Positions 7,649-15,229 of a DNA stretch of 64,000 nucleotides are shown here, piece after piece; position 1 is the first letter of the stretch; the number at the start of each line of letters is the position of its first letter. The stretch covers positions 248,001 through 312,000 of the forward strand of contig NZ_JAPCHX010000001.1 in NCBI RefSeq assembly GCF_026107415.2, given 5' to 3'. Both the position numbers and the translations under genes were made by a program. The notes under the pieces are model-generated. The model was not told the DNA's origin and ran no database searches. It was given only the letters and a program-made list of their open reading frames with translations. The DNA comes from Microbacterium sp. MPKO10 (lineage in GTDB: Bacteria; Actinomycetota; Actinomycetes; Actinomycetales; Microbacteriaceae).

Positions 7649-9079
7649 TCACGCCGCGCTGATCGTCACCGTGATCGAGTCGGCTCCCGGGTCGGAGCCA
7701 GGCACGATCGTGAGGATGCCGTCGGACGGAAGCCATGCCTCGATCTCGGCCCCGTCGACAACGGGGCCGTCGGGGAACGCATCGGGCGGAAGGTAGATCT
7801 CCGTCGATGCTTTGGCCTCAGCATCCGGAATGAACTCGAGTGTCAGTTCGCCGTCGCCCGACGTCCACTCGACGATCTCGCCAGCGACCGCGCGCGGGTA
7901 CGGCCGGTCGAGCACCGAGACGAGATTGCGCGCCGTGCCATCTTCGTCGTACGGCCCCCACGAGCCATCGTCGCGCGACCAGTACGCAACGCCCATGCCG
8001 GTCGATGCCGCCATGTCGTACACCGCGTCGACGTAGTCGAGTGCACCGGGAAGCGTCGTGTCGAGGCCGAACTCACCGAGAATGATCGGCACGCCTCCAA
8101 GCGCTTCGGCGGTGCGCAGCGTATTCGCCGTCCACACACTGATCGTCCCGTCGACGAGACCTTTCGACGATCCGCTGTACCCATCACCGAGGTCCATTGG
8201 CAGCGGGTAGAGGTGCGGGCAGAAGGCGATGCGCGGCCCGCCCTCTCGTGAGTCCTCCACAAATCCGAGACCACTCGGCAGCCCCCAGTTGAACCCCATC
8301 GCCTGCGGTTCAAGGCACGCCCACGTATCGGCGTCGACCTCGCGAATCGCATTCACCGTCAACTGGTACATCTGGGTCAGCGGGCCCGCCTCGAAGCGTG
8401 CGCCCTGAAGTGTGCCGCCGTAGGGCTCGTTCATGAGGTCGTACGCCACGACAGCATCCTCATCGGCAAAGCGCGATGCGACCTTCTGCCAGGCATGCGC
8501 GTAATGCTGTTGCAACTCGGGATGCTCGCCCGTCGTGTTCCAGAAATTGTCGAAGGCGCGGATCACCCCGGGTTCGAGGTAATAGAGCTCCCACATGTCG
8601 TGGTCATTCACGGGCAGACCGTCCATGTAGGTCGCCCAGGCCGGCGCCCCGTTGCCGTGCGCGCCATCGGGTGTGATCGCCATGCTCCACAGGTCCTGAT
8701 GCATATCGAGCATCACGTGGTAGCCGCGGTCGGCGTACCACGACACGCGCTCGGCAACGTCGTCCAGATAGCCTTCGTCATACACTCCGGGGCTTGGCTC
8801 GACCATGCGCCACGAGATGAGAAACCGCACGAAGTTCGTTCCCATATCGGCATGCTCGGCATCGAGATCGGCTTCGCTGAAATCGGGAAGGCCATCGGGT
8901 GCGCTCTTGGCACTCCCGGCCGTCGAAAATCCGTGCTGGACGAGCGAGCGCCCCTGGCCGTCGGTGATGAAGGATGCTGCGCGTTCAGGCCCGGCGTCTC
9001 GCAGCGCCGCCGCCACTCCGCCGGCCGCGACCACAGCAACGATCGTGGTCGCCGCCCATGCGCGTGCTCCCCACCTCAC
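7649..9079 (-). CDS. Secreted glycoside hydrolase family 5, endoglycoceramidase-like
   Basis: A 476-residue exported GH5 enzyme. The reading frame stays open further upstream, but a GTG at 9079 preceded by GAGGAGG gives a good N-terminal signal/anchor segment (RAWAATTIVAVVAAGGVAAAL). The barrel has LDMHQDLWS near residue 125, the acid/base Glu in DLMNEPYGG near 215 and the nucleophile Glu in ILGEFGLD near 355. The MHQD...NEP...GEFG arrangement resembles bacterial endoglycoceramidases, which release glycans from glycolipids, but cellulase-like or mannanase-like activity cannot be excluded. It is convergent with the PepSY gene and divergent from the membrane protein at 9143. Confidence 0.85.
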   Translation of the reverse strand: MRWGARAWAATTIVAVVAAGGVAAALRDAGPERAASFITDGQGRSLVQHGFSTAGSAKSAPDGLPDFSEADLDAEHADMGTNFVRFLISWRMVEPSPGVYDEGYLDDVAERVSWYADRGYHVMLDMHQDLWSMAITPDGAHGNGAPAWATYMDGLPVNDHDMWELYYLEPGVIRAFDNFWNTTGEHPELQQHYAHAWQKVASRFADEDAVVAYDLMNEPYGGTLQGARFEAGPLTQMYQLTVNAIREVDADTWACLEPQAMGFNWGLPSGLGFVEDSREGGPRIAFCPHLYPLPMDLGDGYSGSSKGLVDGTISVWTANTLRTAEALGGVPIILGEFGLDTTLPGALDYVDAVYDMAASTGMGVAYWSRDDGSWGPYDEDGTARNLVSVLDRPYPRAVAGEIVEWTSGDGELTLEFIPDAEAKASTEIYLPPDAFPDGPVVDGAEIEAWLPSDGILTIVPGSDPGADSITVTISAA

Positions 9080-9142
9080 GGTGCCCTCCTCGACTGTCGT
9101 CGTCGACTGCCATCCGGTTGCGGGCGATGCTACCATCTCGGC

Positions 9143-9667
9143 ATGTCGACGCCGCTGTCTGAACAGGTGCGCGACCGCGTCACGCCGACGGTCGCGATCT
9201 CCCTCATCGTCGCTTCGATTCTTGTGGGTGTGTGGGTCGTCACGGGGACCGCGATCACGTGGTTCCCCGCGCTTGCCGTCCCGGCCGCGGCTGGGCTCCC
9301 GGATCTGATCCCGGCGCTGCGCATCGCGCCGCTCGGGGGCACCACATGGCTCTTCTGGGTCGTCGACATCGTGACAGCCCTCGTCATGGTCGCCGTTGCC
9401 GCGCTTCACACGCGGGCAACACACGCGCGGCACCCGTCCGCATCACGGGGCCGGGTCTTCGGGCGCGCGCTCCTCGCCACCGTGTGGGGCGTTCTCGCGG
9501 GCAACGTGCTGCGCGGCGTGTTTCTGAGCGTGGTCACTCACGCCGGCCTCGGAATGTTCCTTGGGCTGCTCGGCGCGAACATCCTCGTCTCTGCGCTCAC
9601 GGGTGCACTGCTCGGCATCGTGATCGGTGCGGTGGCTGCGGCTGTCGTGCGCCCCCGACGGCAGTAA
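9143..9667 (+). CDS. Hypothetical multi-pass membrane protein
   Basis: A 174-residue protein I do not recognise. It has about four to five hydrophobic segments (near residues 15-37, 40-55, 67-87, 107-125 and 130-165) and ends in an Arg-rich tail (RPRRQ), suggesting a small integral membrane protein. The start is chosen because the divergent GH5 gene starts at 9079 and because a TACCAT hexamer (9131-9136) places the predicted transcription start exactly on the ATG, so the mRNA is probably leaderless. No Shine-Dalgarno sequence is present. Confidence 0.65.
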   Translation: MSTPLSEQVRDRVTPTVAISLIVASILVGVWVVTGTAITWFPALAVPAAAGLPDLIPALRIAPLGGTTWLFWVVDIVTALVMVAVAALHTRATHARHPSASRGRVFGRALLATVWGVLAGNVLRGVFLSVVTHAGLGMFLGLLGANILVSALTGALLGIVIGAVAAAVVRPRRQ

Positions 9668-9713
9668 CCGTCATCGAGATGAGACGTGCCTGGCACGGCG
9701 GTAGGCTCGAACC

Positions 9714-10637
9714 ATGACTCAGCGGCTTGTCGTCAGCACCCCCGGTAACGCCCTGCGCACAATGGTCGGCGTTGTTCCCGACGGCGTCGAGATGATTCGG
9801 TGGGACATGGACGGGCCTGCACCCGTCGGCCACATCGACATCGCTGTCGGGCCGTACATGGGCGGCCCCCAGCCGCTCGCGCTTCTCGCCTCGGCAACGA
9901 CGCAGCTCGTGCAGAGTCAGTCGATCGGCTATGACGGCGTGCGCACCTTCCTGCCCGCAGATCGCGTCTTCGCCAATGCGGCGTCCGTGCACGAAGCGTC
10001 GACGGCCGAGCTCGCCATGGCGCTCATTCTCGCGTCCCAGCGCGGCATCCCCGATTTTGTGCGTGCGTCGGCGAAGGCGACGTGGTCTCCGGCTCGCTAC
10101 GCCAGCCTGGCCGACCGGCGCGTTCTGATCGTGGGGTATGGCGGCATCGGTGTGGCGCTCGAACGACGTCTCGACGGCTTCGAAACGTCGATCACGCGTG
10201 TCGCTCGCACCGCCCGTGACACCGACAACGGCCACATCCACGGTTTCGACGAGCTGCCGACGCTGCTGCGCGACGCTGAGATCGTCGTGCTCTCGGTTCC
10301 GCTCAACGACGAGACAACACACATGGTGGATGCTGCGTTCCTCGCCGCCCTGCCCGACGGCGCACTCGTCGTCAACGTTGCGCGCGGGCCCGTCATCGAC
10401 ACCGATGCCCTGCTTGCCGAGGCACGCACCGGGCGACTGCGGTTCGGCCTCGACGTCACAGACCCCGAGCCTCTGCCCGAGGGCCACGAGCTGTTCTCGC
10501 TCGAGAACGTGCTGGTCTCACCGCACGTCGGCGGCGCATCCACGGCAATGCTGCCGCGCATGGCCGCGCTGCTGCGACGCCAGATCGATCACGCGCTGGC
10601 GGGCGAACCGTTCGAGAACGTGGTCATCCGACCTTAA
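9714..10637 (+). CDS. D-isomer-specific 2-hydroxyacid dehydrogenase
   Basis: An NAD(P)-dependent cytoplasmic oxidoreductase of 307 residues in the 2-hydroxyacid/phosphoglycerate dehydrogenase superfamily. The Rossmann motif VGYGGIGVALERRL lies near residues 140-153. The catalytic triad regions are visible: VARGPVIDTDAL (Arg near 224), the Glu in DPEPLPEGHEL near 250, and the His in VLVSPHVGG near 268. The protein is short because the N-terminal substrate domain is compact. Preceded by a TAGGCT hexamer (9702-9707) seven bases from the ATG and no ribosome site, so likely leaderless. The substrate (glyoxylate, hydroxypyruvate, phosphoglycerate or other) cannot be read from sequence. Confidence 0.85.
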   Translation: MTQRLVVSTPGNALRTMVGVVPDGVEMIRWDMDGPAPVGHIDIAVGPYMGGPQPLALLASATTQLVQSQSIGYDGVRTFLPADRVFANAASVHEASTAELAMALILASQRGIPDFVRASAKATWSPARYASLADRRVLIVGYGGIGVALERRLDGFETSITRVARTARDTDNGHIHGFDELPTLLRDAEIVVLSVPLNDETTHMVDAAFLAALPDGALVVNVARGPVIDTDALLAEARTGRLRFGLDVTDPEPLPEGHELFSLENVLVSPHVGGASTAMLPRMAALLRRQIDHALAGEPFENVVIRP

Positions 10638-10671
10638 TTCGACACTTTCTCAAAGTTTTTCTCACAAACGC

Positions 10672-10731
10672 TTGCGCTGGGATAACGCATACCCATATCC
10701 TGTAATGCTGTCGTTCATCCAAGAAACGACA
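10672..10731 (+). promoter_or_regulatory. Promoter and 5'-UTR hairpin of micro-ORF
   Basis: TTGCGC (10672-10677) and TATCCT (10696-10701) are separated by 18 bases. Just downstream, TGTCGTT (10709-10715) and AACGACA (10725-10731) form a 7-bp stem ending four bases before the AGAGGAGG ribosome site of the 29-codon ORF. The hairpin may modulate translation. Confidence 0.45.
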
Positions 10732-10749
10732 CGTAGAGAGGAGGCGACA

Positions 10750-10839
10750 ATGATTATCGCAATGACCCGGAGTGACCAGGGTGCCGCAGGCAATGTCTTC
10801 TGCGATCGTGTGATCCGCCTCTCTCGCGGGGCCGCATAA
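10750..10839 (+). CDS. 29-residue micro-protein or leader peptide
   Basis: The ORF reads MIIAMTRSDQGAAG and ends CDRVIRLSRGAA. It is supported mainly by an unusually good ribosome site (AGAGGAGG, 8 bases before ATG) and a promoter-like sequence upstream. It is basic at the C-terminal end and has no membrane segment. No family is recognised. It could be a leader peptide for a longer transcript running toward the ORF at 11067, or an independent micro-protein. Conservation in relatives would decide. Confidence 0.4.
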   Translation: MIIAMTRSDQGAAGNVFCDRVIRLSRGAA

Positions 10840-11066
10840 CGCTCAGCGCGCGACGCGCATCTCGAGCACACTGCTCCGCTTAGGAGGCGCCTGACACAGG
10901 CCCTCATCTGCGACTACTGAGTCGCTGTCTTCTCGCCGATCAGCCATCCGTTTTCGTGCGGGCCATCGGTCGGCTTCTCATCACGACGTTTGTCGTGCCC
11001 TGACACCCGAGTGTCGGGGATCTTCAGCGTGCCCGCACGAGCTTCACCACAACGCAAGGAAACACA

Positions 11067-11351
11067 GTGCACACCACAACAATCCCCTCGACAACACTGC
11101 ATTCACCGCAGTCGTCAACCGAGACTCTGCACCCGCCGAGTACTCGGCCACCGGAATCGCCGGAACCACCACGTCGGCCACGTCCCTCACGCCGGGCACG
11201 GCGCGAGTCATGGCTGACACGGCTCACCGCCAGATGGCGGCGGCAGCGGTTCGACATCGACCCGTACACCGCTCGTCAGAACGAGTTCGCCCGCATCGAG
11301 CGTGAGGCAGCGCAGATGCGCGCCCGCGCGGTGTATGGCGGATTCCGATGA
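11067..11351 (+). CDS. Small Pro/Arg-rich hypothetical protein
   Basis: A 94-residue protein starting at a GTG with AAGGAA five bases upstream. The N-terminal half is Thr/Ser/Pro-rich and low in complexity. The C-terminal half (residues 50-94) is basic then amphipathic (RWRRQRFDIDPYTARQNEF, EREAAQMRARA) and looks like a conserved helical motif. No catalytic motif or membrane helix is present. I do not recognise the family. Codon bias is only moderately typical, but the C-terminal half looks protein-like. Confidence 0.5.
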   Translation: MHTTTIPSTTLHSPQSSTETLHPPSTRPPESPEPPRRPRPSRRARRESWLTRLTARWRRQRFDIDPYTARQNEFARIEREAAQMRARAVYGGFR

Positions 11352-11397
11352 CCGGATGCTGCGAGGCAGCGCCCCGCGCGCTGCCTCGCACCCTCGG

Positions 11398-12105
11398 TCA
11401 CCCCAGATACTCCGCGTAACGCACCTCGGGGGTCGCACTCAGGCTCAACTTCAGACCACGCGTCGCCTCGTCGGCAAGCACCTCGGTCGCTCCCGCCTCG
11501 AGTCCGTCGAGCACAGCAGTGACGACCTCTGAAGCAGAGGCTTTCGGGGCATCCACACCCGCCGTCATATCGGTGTCGACAAGCGCCATGTGTACGGCGA
11601 GAACGTGCGTGCCCTGTCGGGCGAGCTCGACGCGGATTCCGTCAGTCGCGCTCCACGCGGCAGCTTTCGACAGCGCGTACGCTGTCGCTCCCGGCGCCGC
11701 AAACCAGGATGCCGCCGAGACGACGTTCACAATCGCACCCCCACCCTGATCCGCCAGCGTCTGGGCGAATGCGCGGGCGAGCAGGAGCGGCCCAAAAGCG
11801 TTTGTCTCCACCTCGCGCCGAATCTCGTCCAGGTCGCCCTCGATCAGGGACTCCCCCGTCGCAATCCCGGCGTTGTTGATGATCACCTGGATGTCGTCGA
11901 GCTCCGACGCGTGTTCCGCAATGTGCTGCGCGTTCGTGACGTCGAGTCCAATCGGCTTGACACCCGGCTCTGTGATCGTCGACACATCACGTGCCGCCGC
12001 ATAGACCGTGCGTGCACCCCGTGCCTTCAACTGTCTGACGAACTCGGCGCCGATTCCGCGATTCGCTCCGGTGACCAGCACGGCCTTCCCTGAAATCTGC
12101 ATCAT
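11398..12105 (-). CDS. SDR family NAD(P)-dependent oxidoreductase
   Basis: A 235-residue short-chain dehydrogenase. The cofactor loop VTGANRGIGAEF lies near residues 11-22, NNAG near 76-79, and the catalytic Tyr/Lys as YALSKAA near 142-148. Two ATG codons are adjacent; the second (12102) has better spacing from an AAGGG ribosome site. It is divergent from a TetR regulator and its promoter region contains a perfect 7-8-7 palindrome, so it is probably repressed by that regulator. Substrate unknown. Confidence 0.88.
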   Translation of the reverse strand: MMQISGKAVLVTGANRGIGAEFVRQLKARGARTVYAAARDVSTITEPGVKPIGLDVTNAQHIAEHASELDDIQVIINNAGIATGESLIEGDLDEIRREVETNAFGPLLLARAFAQTLADQGGGAIVNVVSAASWFAAPGATAYALSKAAAWSATDGIRVELARQGTHVLAVHMALVDTDMTAGVDAPKASASEVVTAVLDGLEAGATEVLADEATRGLKLSLSATPEVRYAEYLG

Positions 12106-12110
12106 TACCC

Positions 12111-12132
12111 TTCTATAGTGCTTGTTATAGAA
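12111..12132. promoter_or_regulatory. TetR operator 1 between SDR and TetR genes
   Basis: TTCTATA (12111-12117) and TATAGAA (12126-12132) form a perfect inverted repeat with an 8-base spacer. The 17-mer TAGTGCTTGTTATAGAA (12116-12132) recurs with one change at 12154-12170, giving two sites 38 bases apart for the divergent TetR regulator. Confidence 0.7.
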
Positions 12133-12153
12133 CCGTCACCGTAACACGTTAAC

Positions 12154-12171
12154 TAGTGATTGTTATAGAAT
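12154..12171. promoter_or_regulatory. TetR operator 2 overlapping -10 box
   Basis: TAGTGATTGTTATAGAA (12154-12170) repeats operator 1 with a single substitution. It overlaps the TAGAAT hexamer (12166-12171) that sits seven bases before the TetR start codon, so binding here would autorepress the gene. Confidence 0.65.
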
Positions 12172-12177
12172 GTCGAC

Positions 12178-12735
12178 ATGACAGGTCGCCCTCGCAGCTT
12201 CGACCAAGACGCCGCACTCCTGCTCTCAATGGAGCGCTTCTGGCAGAACGGTTACGAGAGAACGACGATCGGCGACCTCACGGCCACGCTGGGCATCACT
12301 GCACCGAGTCTGTACGCCGCGTTCGGCGACAAAGACACCCTCTTCGCTTCGGCCGCTGCCCACTATGTCGCGAGCGTCACCGCCCAGATGGACAAAACCC
12401 TCTCTCAACCGAATGTGCGCGACGGCCTTGCCGAACTCTTCCGCGTCACCGTCGAGTCATACACTGACGAGAAGACACCGCCAGGGTGCTTTCTCTTGAG
12501 CGAACCGCGTCTCGCGGACGAGCGCCGGACCCTGACAGCGCGCCTCGCCGGACACCTGCGCCGGGGCATCGACGACGGCTTCCTCGACGCATCCACCGAT
12601 GCCGACGCCCTGGCCGAGTTTACGATCGCCGTCATTGCCGGCATGTCGACTCGTGCCCGCGACGGAGGATCGGCAGCGGAGGTCCGCGCCATCGCTGACG
12701 TCGCACTCGCCGCCGTCGATGCTCACGCAATCTAA
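12178..12735 (+). CDS. TetR/AcrR family regulator
   Basis: A 185-residue repressor. The N-terminal helix-turn-helix spans about residues 20-55 (SMERFWQNGYERTTIGDLT... TAPSLYAAFGDKDTLF), and the C-terminal ligand domain resembles the AcrR group with a CFLLSEPRLADERRTL segment. The gene starts seven bases after a TAGAAT -10 hexamer and has no ribosome site, suggesting a leaderless mRNA. The divergent SDR gene and the paired operators between them make it the likely controller of that SDR and of itself. The inducer is unknown. Confidence 0.88.
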   Translation: MTGRPRSFDQDAALLLSMERFWQNGYERTTIGDLTATLGITAPSLYAAFGDKDTLFASAAAHYVASVTAQMDKTLSQPNVRDGLAELFRVTVESYTDEKTPPGCFLLSEPRLADERRTLTARLAGHLRRGIDDGFLDASTDADALAEFTIAVIAGMSTRARDGGSAAEVRAIADVALAAVDAHAI

Positions 12736-12762
12736 GTTCGCCTCGGTGTTGCAAGAACGAAA

Positions 12763-12782
12763 GAGTGAGTGTACAGTCACTC
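12763..12782. promoter_or_regulatory. TetR operator upstream of second TetR gene
   Basis: An inverted repeat GAGTGA (12763-12768) and TCACTC (12777-12782) lies immediately before the TetR gene at 12785. A closely matching 20-bp site occurs at 13387-13406 upstream of the micro-proteins and drug exporter. The paired sites point to autoregulation plus control of the exporter. Confidence 0.75.
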
Positions 12783-12784
12783 AT

Positions 12785-13348
12785 ATGACTCAGCGAAGCT
12801 CAATACTCTCCACGGCCGAGAGCCGGCGACCCATCGTCGCCTCGGCGGCGCTTGACGAGTTCTCACGAGGCGGCTTCCATGGCACGACAGTCGCCACCGT
12901 GGCTCGCACCGCCAAGATCTCTCCCGCCTACGTCTTCAAACTCTTCCCCAGCAAAGAGAGCCTCTTCGTCGTCGCGCTCGAGTCGTGCTTCGCCGAGATC
13001 ATCGAAGCTATTGCCCAGGGCGCTGACGAAGCCCCCGAGCAGACGCCCGAGGCGATCCTCTATGCGATGGGCGGGGCATACGCCGAGCTCATTTCGGATC
13101 GGCGCCTCCTCATGCTGCAGGCGCACGCCATGTCGGTCGCTGACATCCCCGAGATCGGCGAGGCGCTCAGAGCTGGCCTCGAGCAGGTCACCTCCTTCGC
13201 GAAGAGCCGTTCCGGCGGCAGCGATGACCAGGTGCAGAGCTTCGTTGCCTACGGCCAGCTCTGCCACCTGCTCGTCGCCGCCCGCGTCGACGAACACGAC
13301 ACCGCGTGGGCACAGATCCTCTCCCACGGCATCCGACACCCCCAGTGA
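12785..13348 (+). CDS. TetR/AcrR family regulator of the adjacent exporter
   Basis: A 187-residue repressor with an N-terminal helix-turn-helix (residues 20-60; GGFHGTTVATVARTAKI and SPAYVFKLFPSKESLF). It lies immediately upstream of two micro-protein genes and a DHA2-type exporter on the same strand. Matching GAGTGA...CACTC operators flank it on both sides, so it probably represses itself and the exporter until a toxic ligand binds. The reading frame is open upstream, but the ATG three bases after the operator is the natural start. It is only 49 bases downstream of the preceding TetR gene yet clearly a different subfamily. Confidence 0.88.
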   Translation: MTQRSSILSTAESRRPIVASAALDEFSRGGFHGTTVATVARTAKISPAYVFKLFPSKESLFVVALESCFAEIIEAIAQGADEAPEQTPEAILYAMGGAYAELISDRRLLMLQAHAMSVADIPEIGEALRAGLEQVTSFAKSRSGGSDDQVQSFVAYGQLCHLLVAARVDEHDTAWAQILSHGIRHPQ

Positions 13349-13386
13349 CTCTCGCTCAGCAGAGCATGCATTGCGCACGCGCTCAA

Positions 13387-13406
13387 GAGTGAGTGATCAG
13401 ACACTC
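13387..13406. promoter_or_regulatory. TetR operator upstream of micro-proteins/exporter
   Basis: GAGTGAGTGATCAGACACTC is the near-twin of the site at 12763-12782, with the same outer half-sites and 20-bp length. It lies 22 bases before the 27-residue ORF and should control the transcript carrying the two micro-proteins and the exporter. Confidence 0.72.
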
Positions 13407-13428
13407 AAATCATCGAAAGGAGAAACAA

Positions 13429-13512
13429 ATGACACGCGACATCACTATGCGCTGGATCGCCCTCGCGCCTCTTGCGCTGCTCGCCCTCGCCATGTTCACG
13501 CAGTGGCAGTAA
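13429..13512 (+). CDS. 27-residue hydrophobic micro-protein
   Basis: The ORF reads MTRDITMRWIALAPLALL then ALAMFTQWQ. It has an AAAGGAG ribosome site seven bases upstream and a single hydrophobic helix (residues 9-24) after a short charged start, so it should be a one-pass membrane peptide. It lies just downstream of a TetR operator and just upstream of a second small membrane protein and a drug exporter. By analogy with small accessory proteins such as AcrZ or KdpF it may bind the exporter, but this is inference. Confidence 0.55.
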   Translation: MTRDITMRWIALAPLALLALAMFTQWQ

Positions 13513-13537
13513 CACGCTTACCACGAAGGAGAAAACC

Positions 13538-13672
13538 ATGACCACCACACACCCAACCCAGGCCGTCCCTGACCAGCGCCACTCGCGCTGGACCGGAGAG
13601 AAGACAGCCTGGTGGATCGTCTTCGGAGTCCTCGACCTCAGCATCCTTCTGATGCTGGGGCTCTGGAACTGA
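13538..13672 (+). CDS. 44-residue single-pass membrane micro-protein
   Basis: The ORF starts MTTTHPTQAVPDQRHSRWTG and ends in a hydrophobic helix rich in Leu, Ile and Trp (residues 23-44, WWIVFGVLDLSILLMLGLWN). The start has a GAAGGAG ribosome site eight bases upstream. It follows the 27-residue ORF by 25 bases and precedes the exporter, and a long hairpin begins five bases after its stop. Both the ribosome site and the position in a TetR-regulated unit support it as a real gene. Function unknown; an exporter accessory subunit is possible. Confidence 0.62.
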   Translation: MTTTHPTQAVPDQRHSRWTGEKTAWWIVFGVLDLSILLMLGLWN

Positions 13673-13676
13673 CCCG

Positions 13677-13711
13677 GTGGGTCGTCGGGGCCACTCGCCC
13701 CGACGACCCAC
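13677..13711 (+). terminator. Intercistronic hairpin before exporter gene
   Basis: GTGGGTCGTCGGGG (13677-13690) pairs perfectly with CCCCGACGACCCAC (13698-13711) across a 7-base loop. It starts five bases after the stop of the 44-residue ORF and has no T-run. It may attenuate transcription into the exporter or protect the upstream small-gene mRNA. Confidence 0.65.
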
Positions 13712-13758
13712 TCCCCCTCCCCGCGGCGCCACACGCGCTTTGCGAAAGGACCACTCTC

Positions 13759-15204
13759 ATGTCTCACACGACCACCATCGAAACCGTTTCGTCGACGCGC
13801 AGCCAAAAACGCTGGCTCGCACTCGGCTTCCTCGCACTCGCACAGTTCCTCGTCGTTCTCGACGCCACCATCGTCAACATCGCCCTCCCCGTCATCGGCA
13901 CCACGCTGCAGATGGACACCGTCGCACTCGCGTGGGTGATCACCGCGTATGTGCTGCCGTTCGGTGGGCTTCTGCTCTTGGGCGGTCGCCTCGCCGACCG
14001 ATACGGGCACCGCCGCATCTTCCTCCTCGGAAGCACCGGGTTCGTCCTCGCCTCAGCGCTTGCCGGCTTGTCGTTCACCAGCGGGATGCTGATTTCTGCA
14101 CGCGTGCTGCAAGGCGCTTCGGCCGCGCTGCTCGCTCCCGCCGCGCTCGCGCTTCTCACCCACCTCTTCACGCAGCCGGCTGAGCGCGCAAAAGCACTCG
14201 GTGTCTGGGGAGGCGTCGCCGGAATCGGGTCGGCCGCAGGTGTGCTGCTCGGCGGCATCCTCACGGCATCCCTCGGCTGGCAATCGGTGTTCTTCGTGAA
14301 CGTGCCAATCGGCCTTGCGGTCATCATCGCCATCCCGCTGCTCGTATCGCCCGACCCGGCCTCGCCCTCGCAGCGCCTCGACACCCCCGGAGCCGTGACG
14401 GCTACCGGAGCGCTTGTCTCGGCCGTCGGTGCGTTGAGCGCCGTCGAGCAGATCGGCTTCGTGCACCCTCTGACCATTGCCCTCGTCGTTGTGGCAATCG
14501 GCCTCGCGATCACGTTTGTGCTGATCGAGCGCCGGGCTGTCGCTCCCCTTGTGCCGCTGAGTGTCTTCCGCAACCGCAGCCTGTCGGTCGGCAACATCGT
14601 CATGCTGTTGGTCGGTGCCGCCATGGTCGCGCTGTTCTTCGCGCTTTCCGTCTATATGCAGGCCGTGCTCGGCTACAGCGCTCTCACCGCGGGGCTCTCG
14701 CAGCTTCCTCTCGCCGTCGGGCTCATCGTGACGGCCGGAGTCGCGCCGGGCGCGATCACGCGAATCGGCGCGAAGCCCACTCTCATCACGTCACTTCTCG
14801 TGCTCGCCGCGGGGCTCGTCTGGCTCGCCTTTGCTCCGTCAGACGCAGTGTTCCTGACACAGATTCTCGCCCCGACGGTCCTCATCGGGCTCGGCATCGG
14901 CGGCGCATTCGTGACGGCGACCCAGCTCGCGGTCGACGGTGTGCAGGGCGGCGAGGCCGGACTCGCCGGTGGACTCGTGAACACGAGCCAGCAGATCGGC
15001 GGTGCGCTCGGGCTCGCGGCGCTCTCGACACTGGCCGCCACTCGCACGGCCGCTCTCGCCGAAGCCGGTGTTGCTGCTCCCGAGGCACTCACCGCCGGTT
15101 TCTCTTGGCTGTTTGTCGGCACTGCGGTGCTCACGCTCGCTGGCGCCCTTGTGGCGACGGCATATCGATCGACGCCCAGCCATCTCTCGTCGACCGCACC
15201 CTGA
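13759..15204 (+). CDS. MFS multidrug exporter, DHA2 (EmrB/QacA) family
   Basis: A 481-residue proton-coupled exporter with about 14 membrane helices. The DHA2 signature appears in helix 1 (LVVLDATIVNIALPVI, residues 35-50) and after helix 2 (GGRLADRYGHRRIF near 80-93). AAAGGA lies 10 bases before the ATG. It is the last gene of a unit controlled by the TetR at 12785. A hairpin at 15230-15264 separates it from the convergent dehydrogenase. Substrate unknown, likely a lipophilic or cationic drug. Confidence 0.9.
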   Translation: MSHTTTIETVSSTRSQKRWLALGFLALAQFLVVLDATIVNIALPVIGTTLQMDTVALAWVITAYVLPFGGLLLLGGRLADRYGHRRIFLLGSTGFVLASALAGLSFTSGMLISARVLQGASAALLAPAALALLTHLFTQPAERAKALGVWGGVAGIGSAAGVLLGGILTASLGWQSVFFVNVPIGLAVIIAIPLLVSPDPASPSQRLDTPGAVTATGALVSAVGALSAVEQIGFVHPLTIALVVVAIGLAITFVLIERRAVAPLVPLSVFRNRSLSVGNIVMLLVGAAMVALFFALSVYMQAVLGYSALTAGLSQLPLAVGLIVTAGVAPGAITRIGAKPTLITSLLVLAAGLVWLAFAPSDAVFLTQILAPTVLIGLGIGGAFVTATQLAVDGVQGGEAGLAGGLVNTSQQIGGALGLAALSTLAATRTAALAEAGVAAPEALTAGFSWLFVGTAVLTLAGALVATAYRSTPSHLSSTAP

Positions 15205-15229
15205 ATCGGCGAGAGCCCACGCCTCGGCT

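Larger units (their letters stand above)
10638..11066. other. 429-bp gap with a possible micro-ORF and hairpins
   Basis: Between the hydroxyacid dehydrogenase and the 94-residue ORF there is no long gene. The stretch contains a promoter-like pair (TTGCGC 10672-10677, TATCCT 10696-10701), a small hairpin (10709-10731), a 29-codon ORF with a strong ribosome site, and a hairpin CCCTGACAC...GTGTCGGGG near 10999-11020. A minus-strand open frame ending at 10914 may be a gene remnant. Confidence 0.5.

Noticed and set aside
9080-9433. Upstream extension of the GH5 frame
   Set aside because: It is antisense to the membrane protein at 9143 and would bury the signal peptide; a GTG with a strong ribosome site at 9079 is preferred.
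10914-11102. 62-codon minus-strand frame ending WLIGEKTATQ
   Set aside because: Its C-terminal 30 residues look somewhat protein-like, but no ribosome site or promoter supports a start and the N-terminal part is Cys/Arg-rich noise. It may be a gene remnant.
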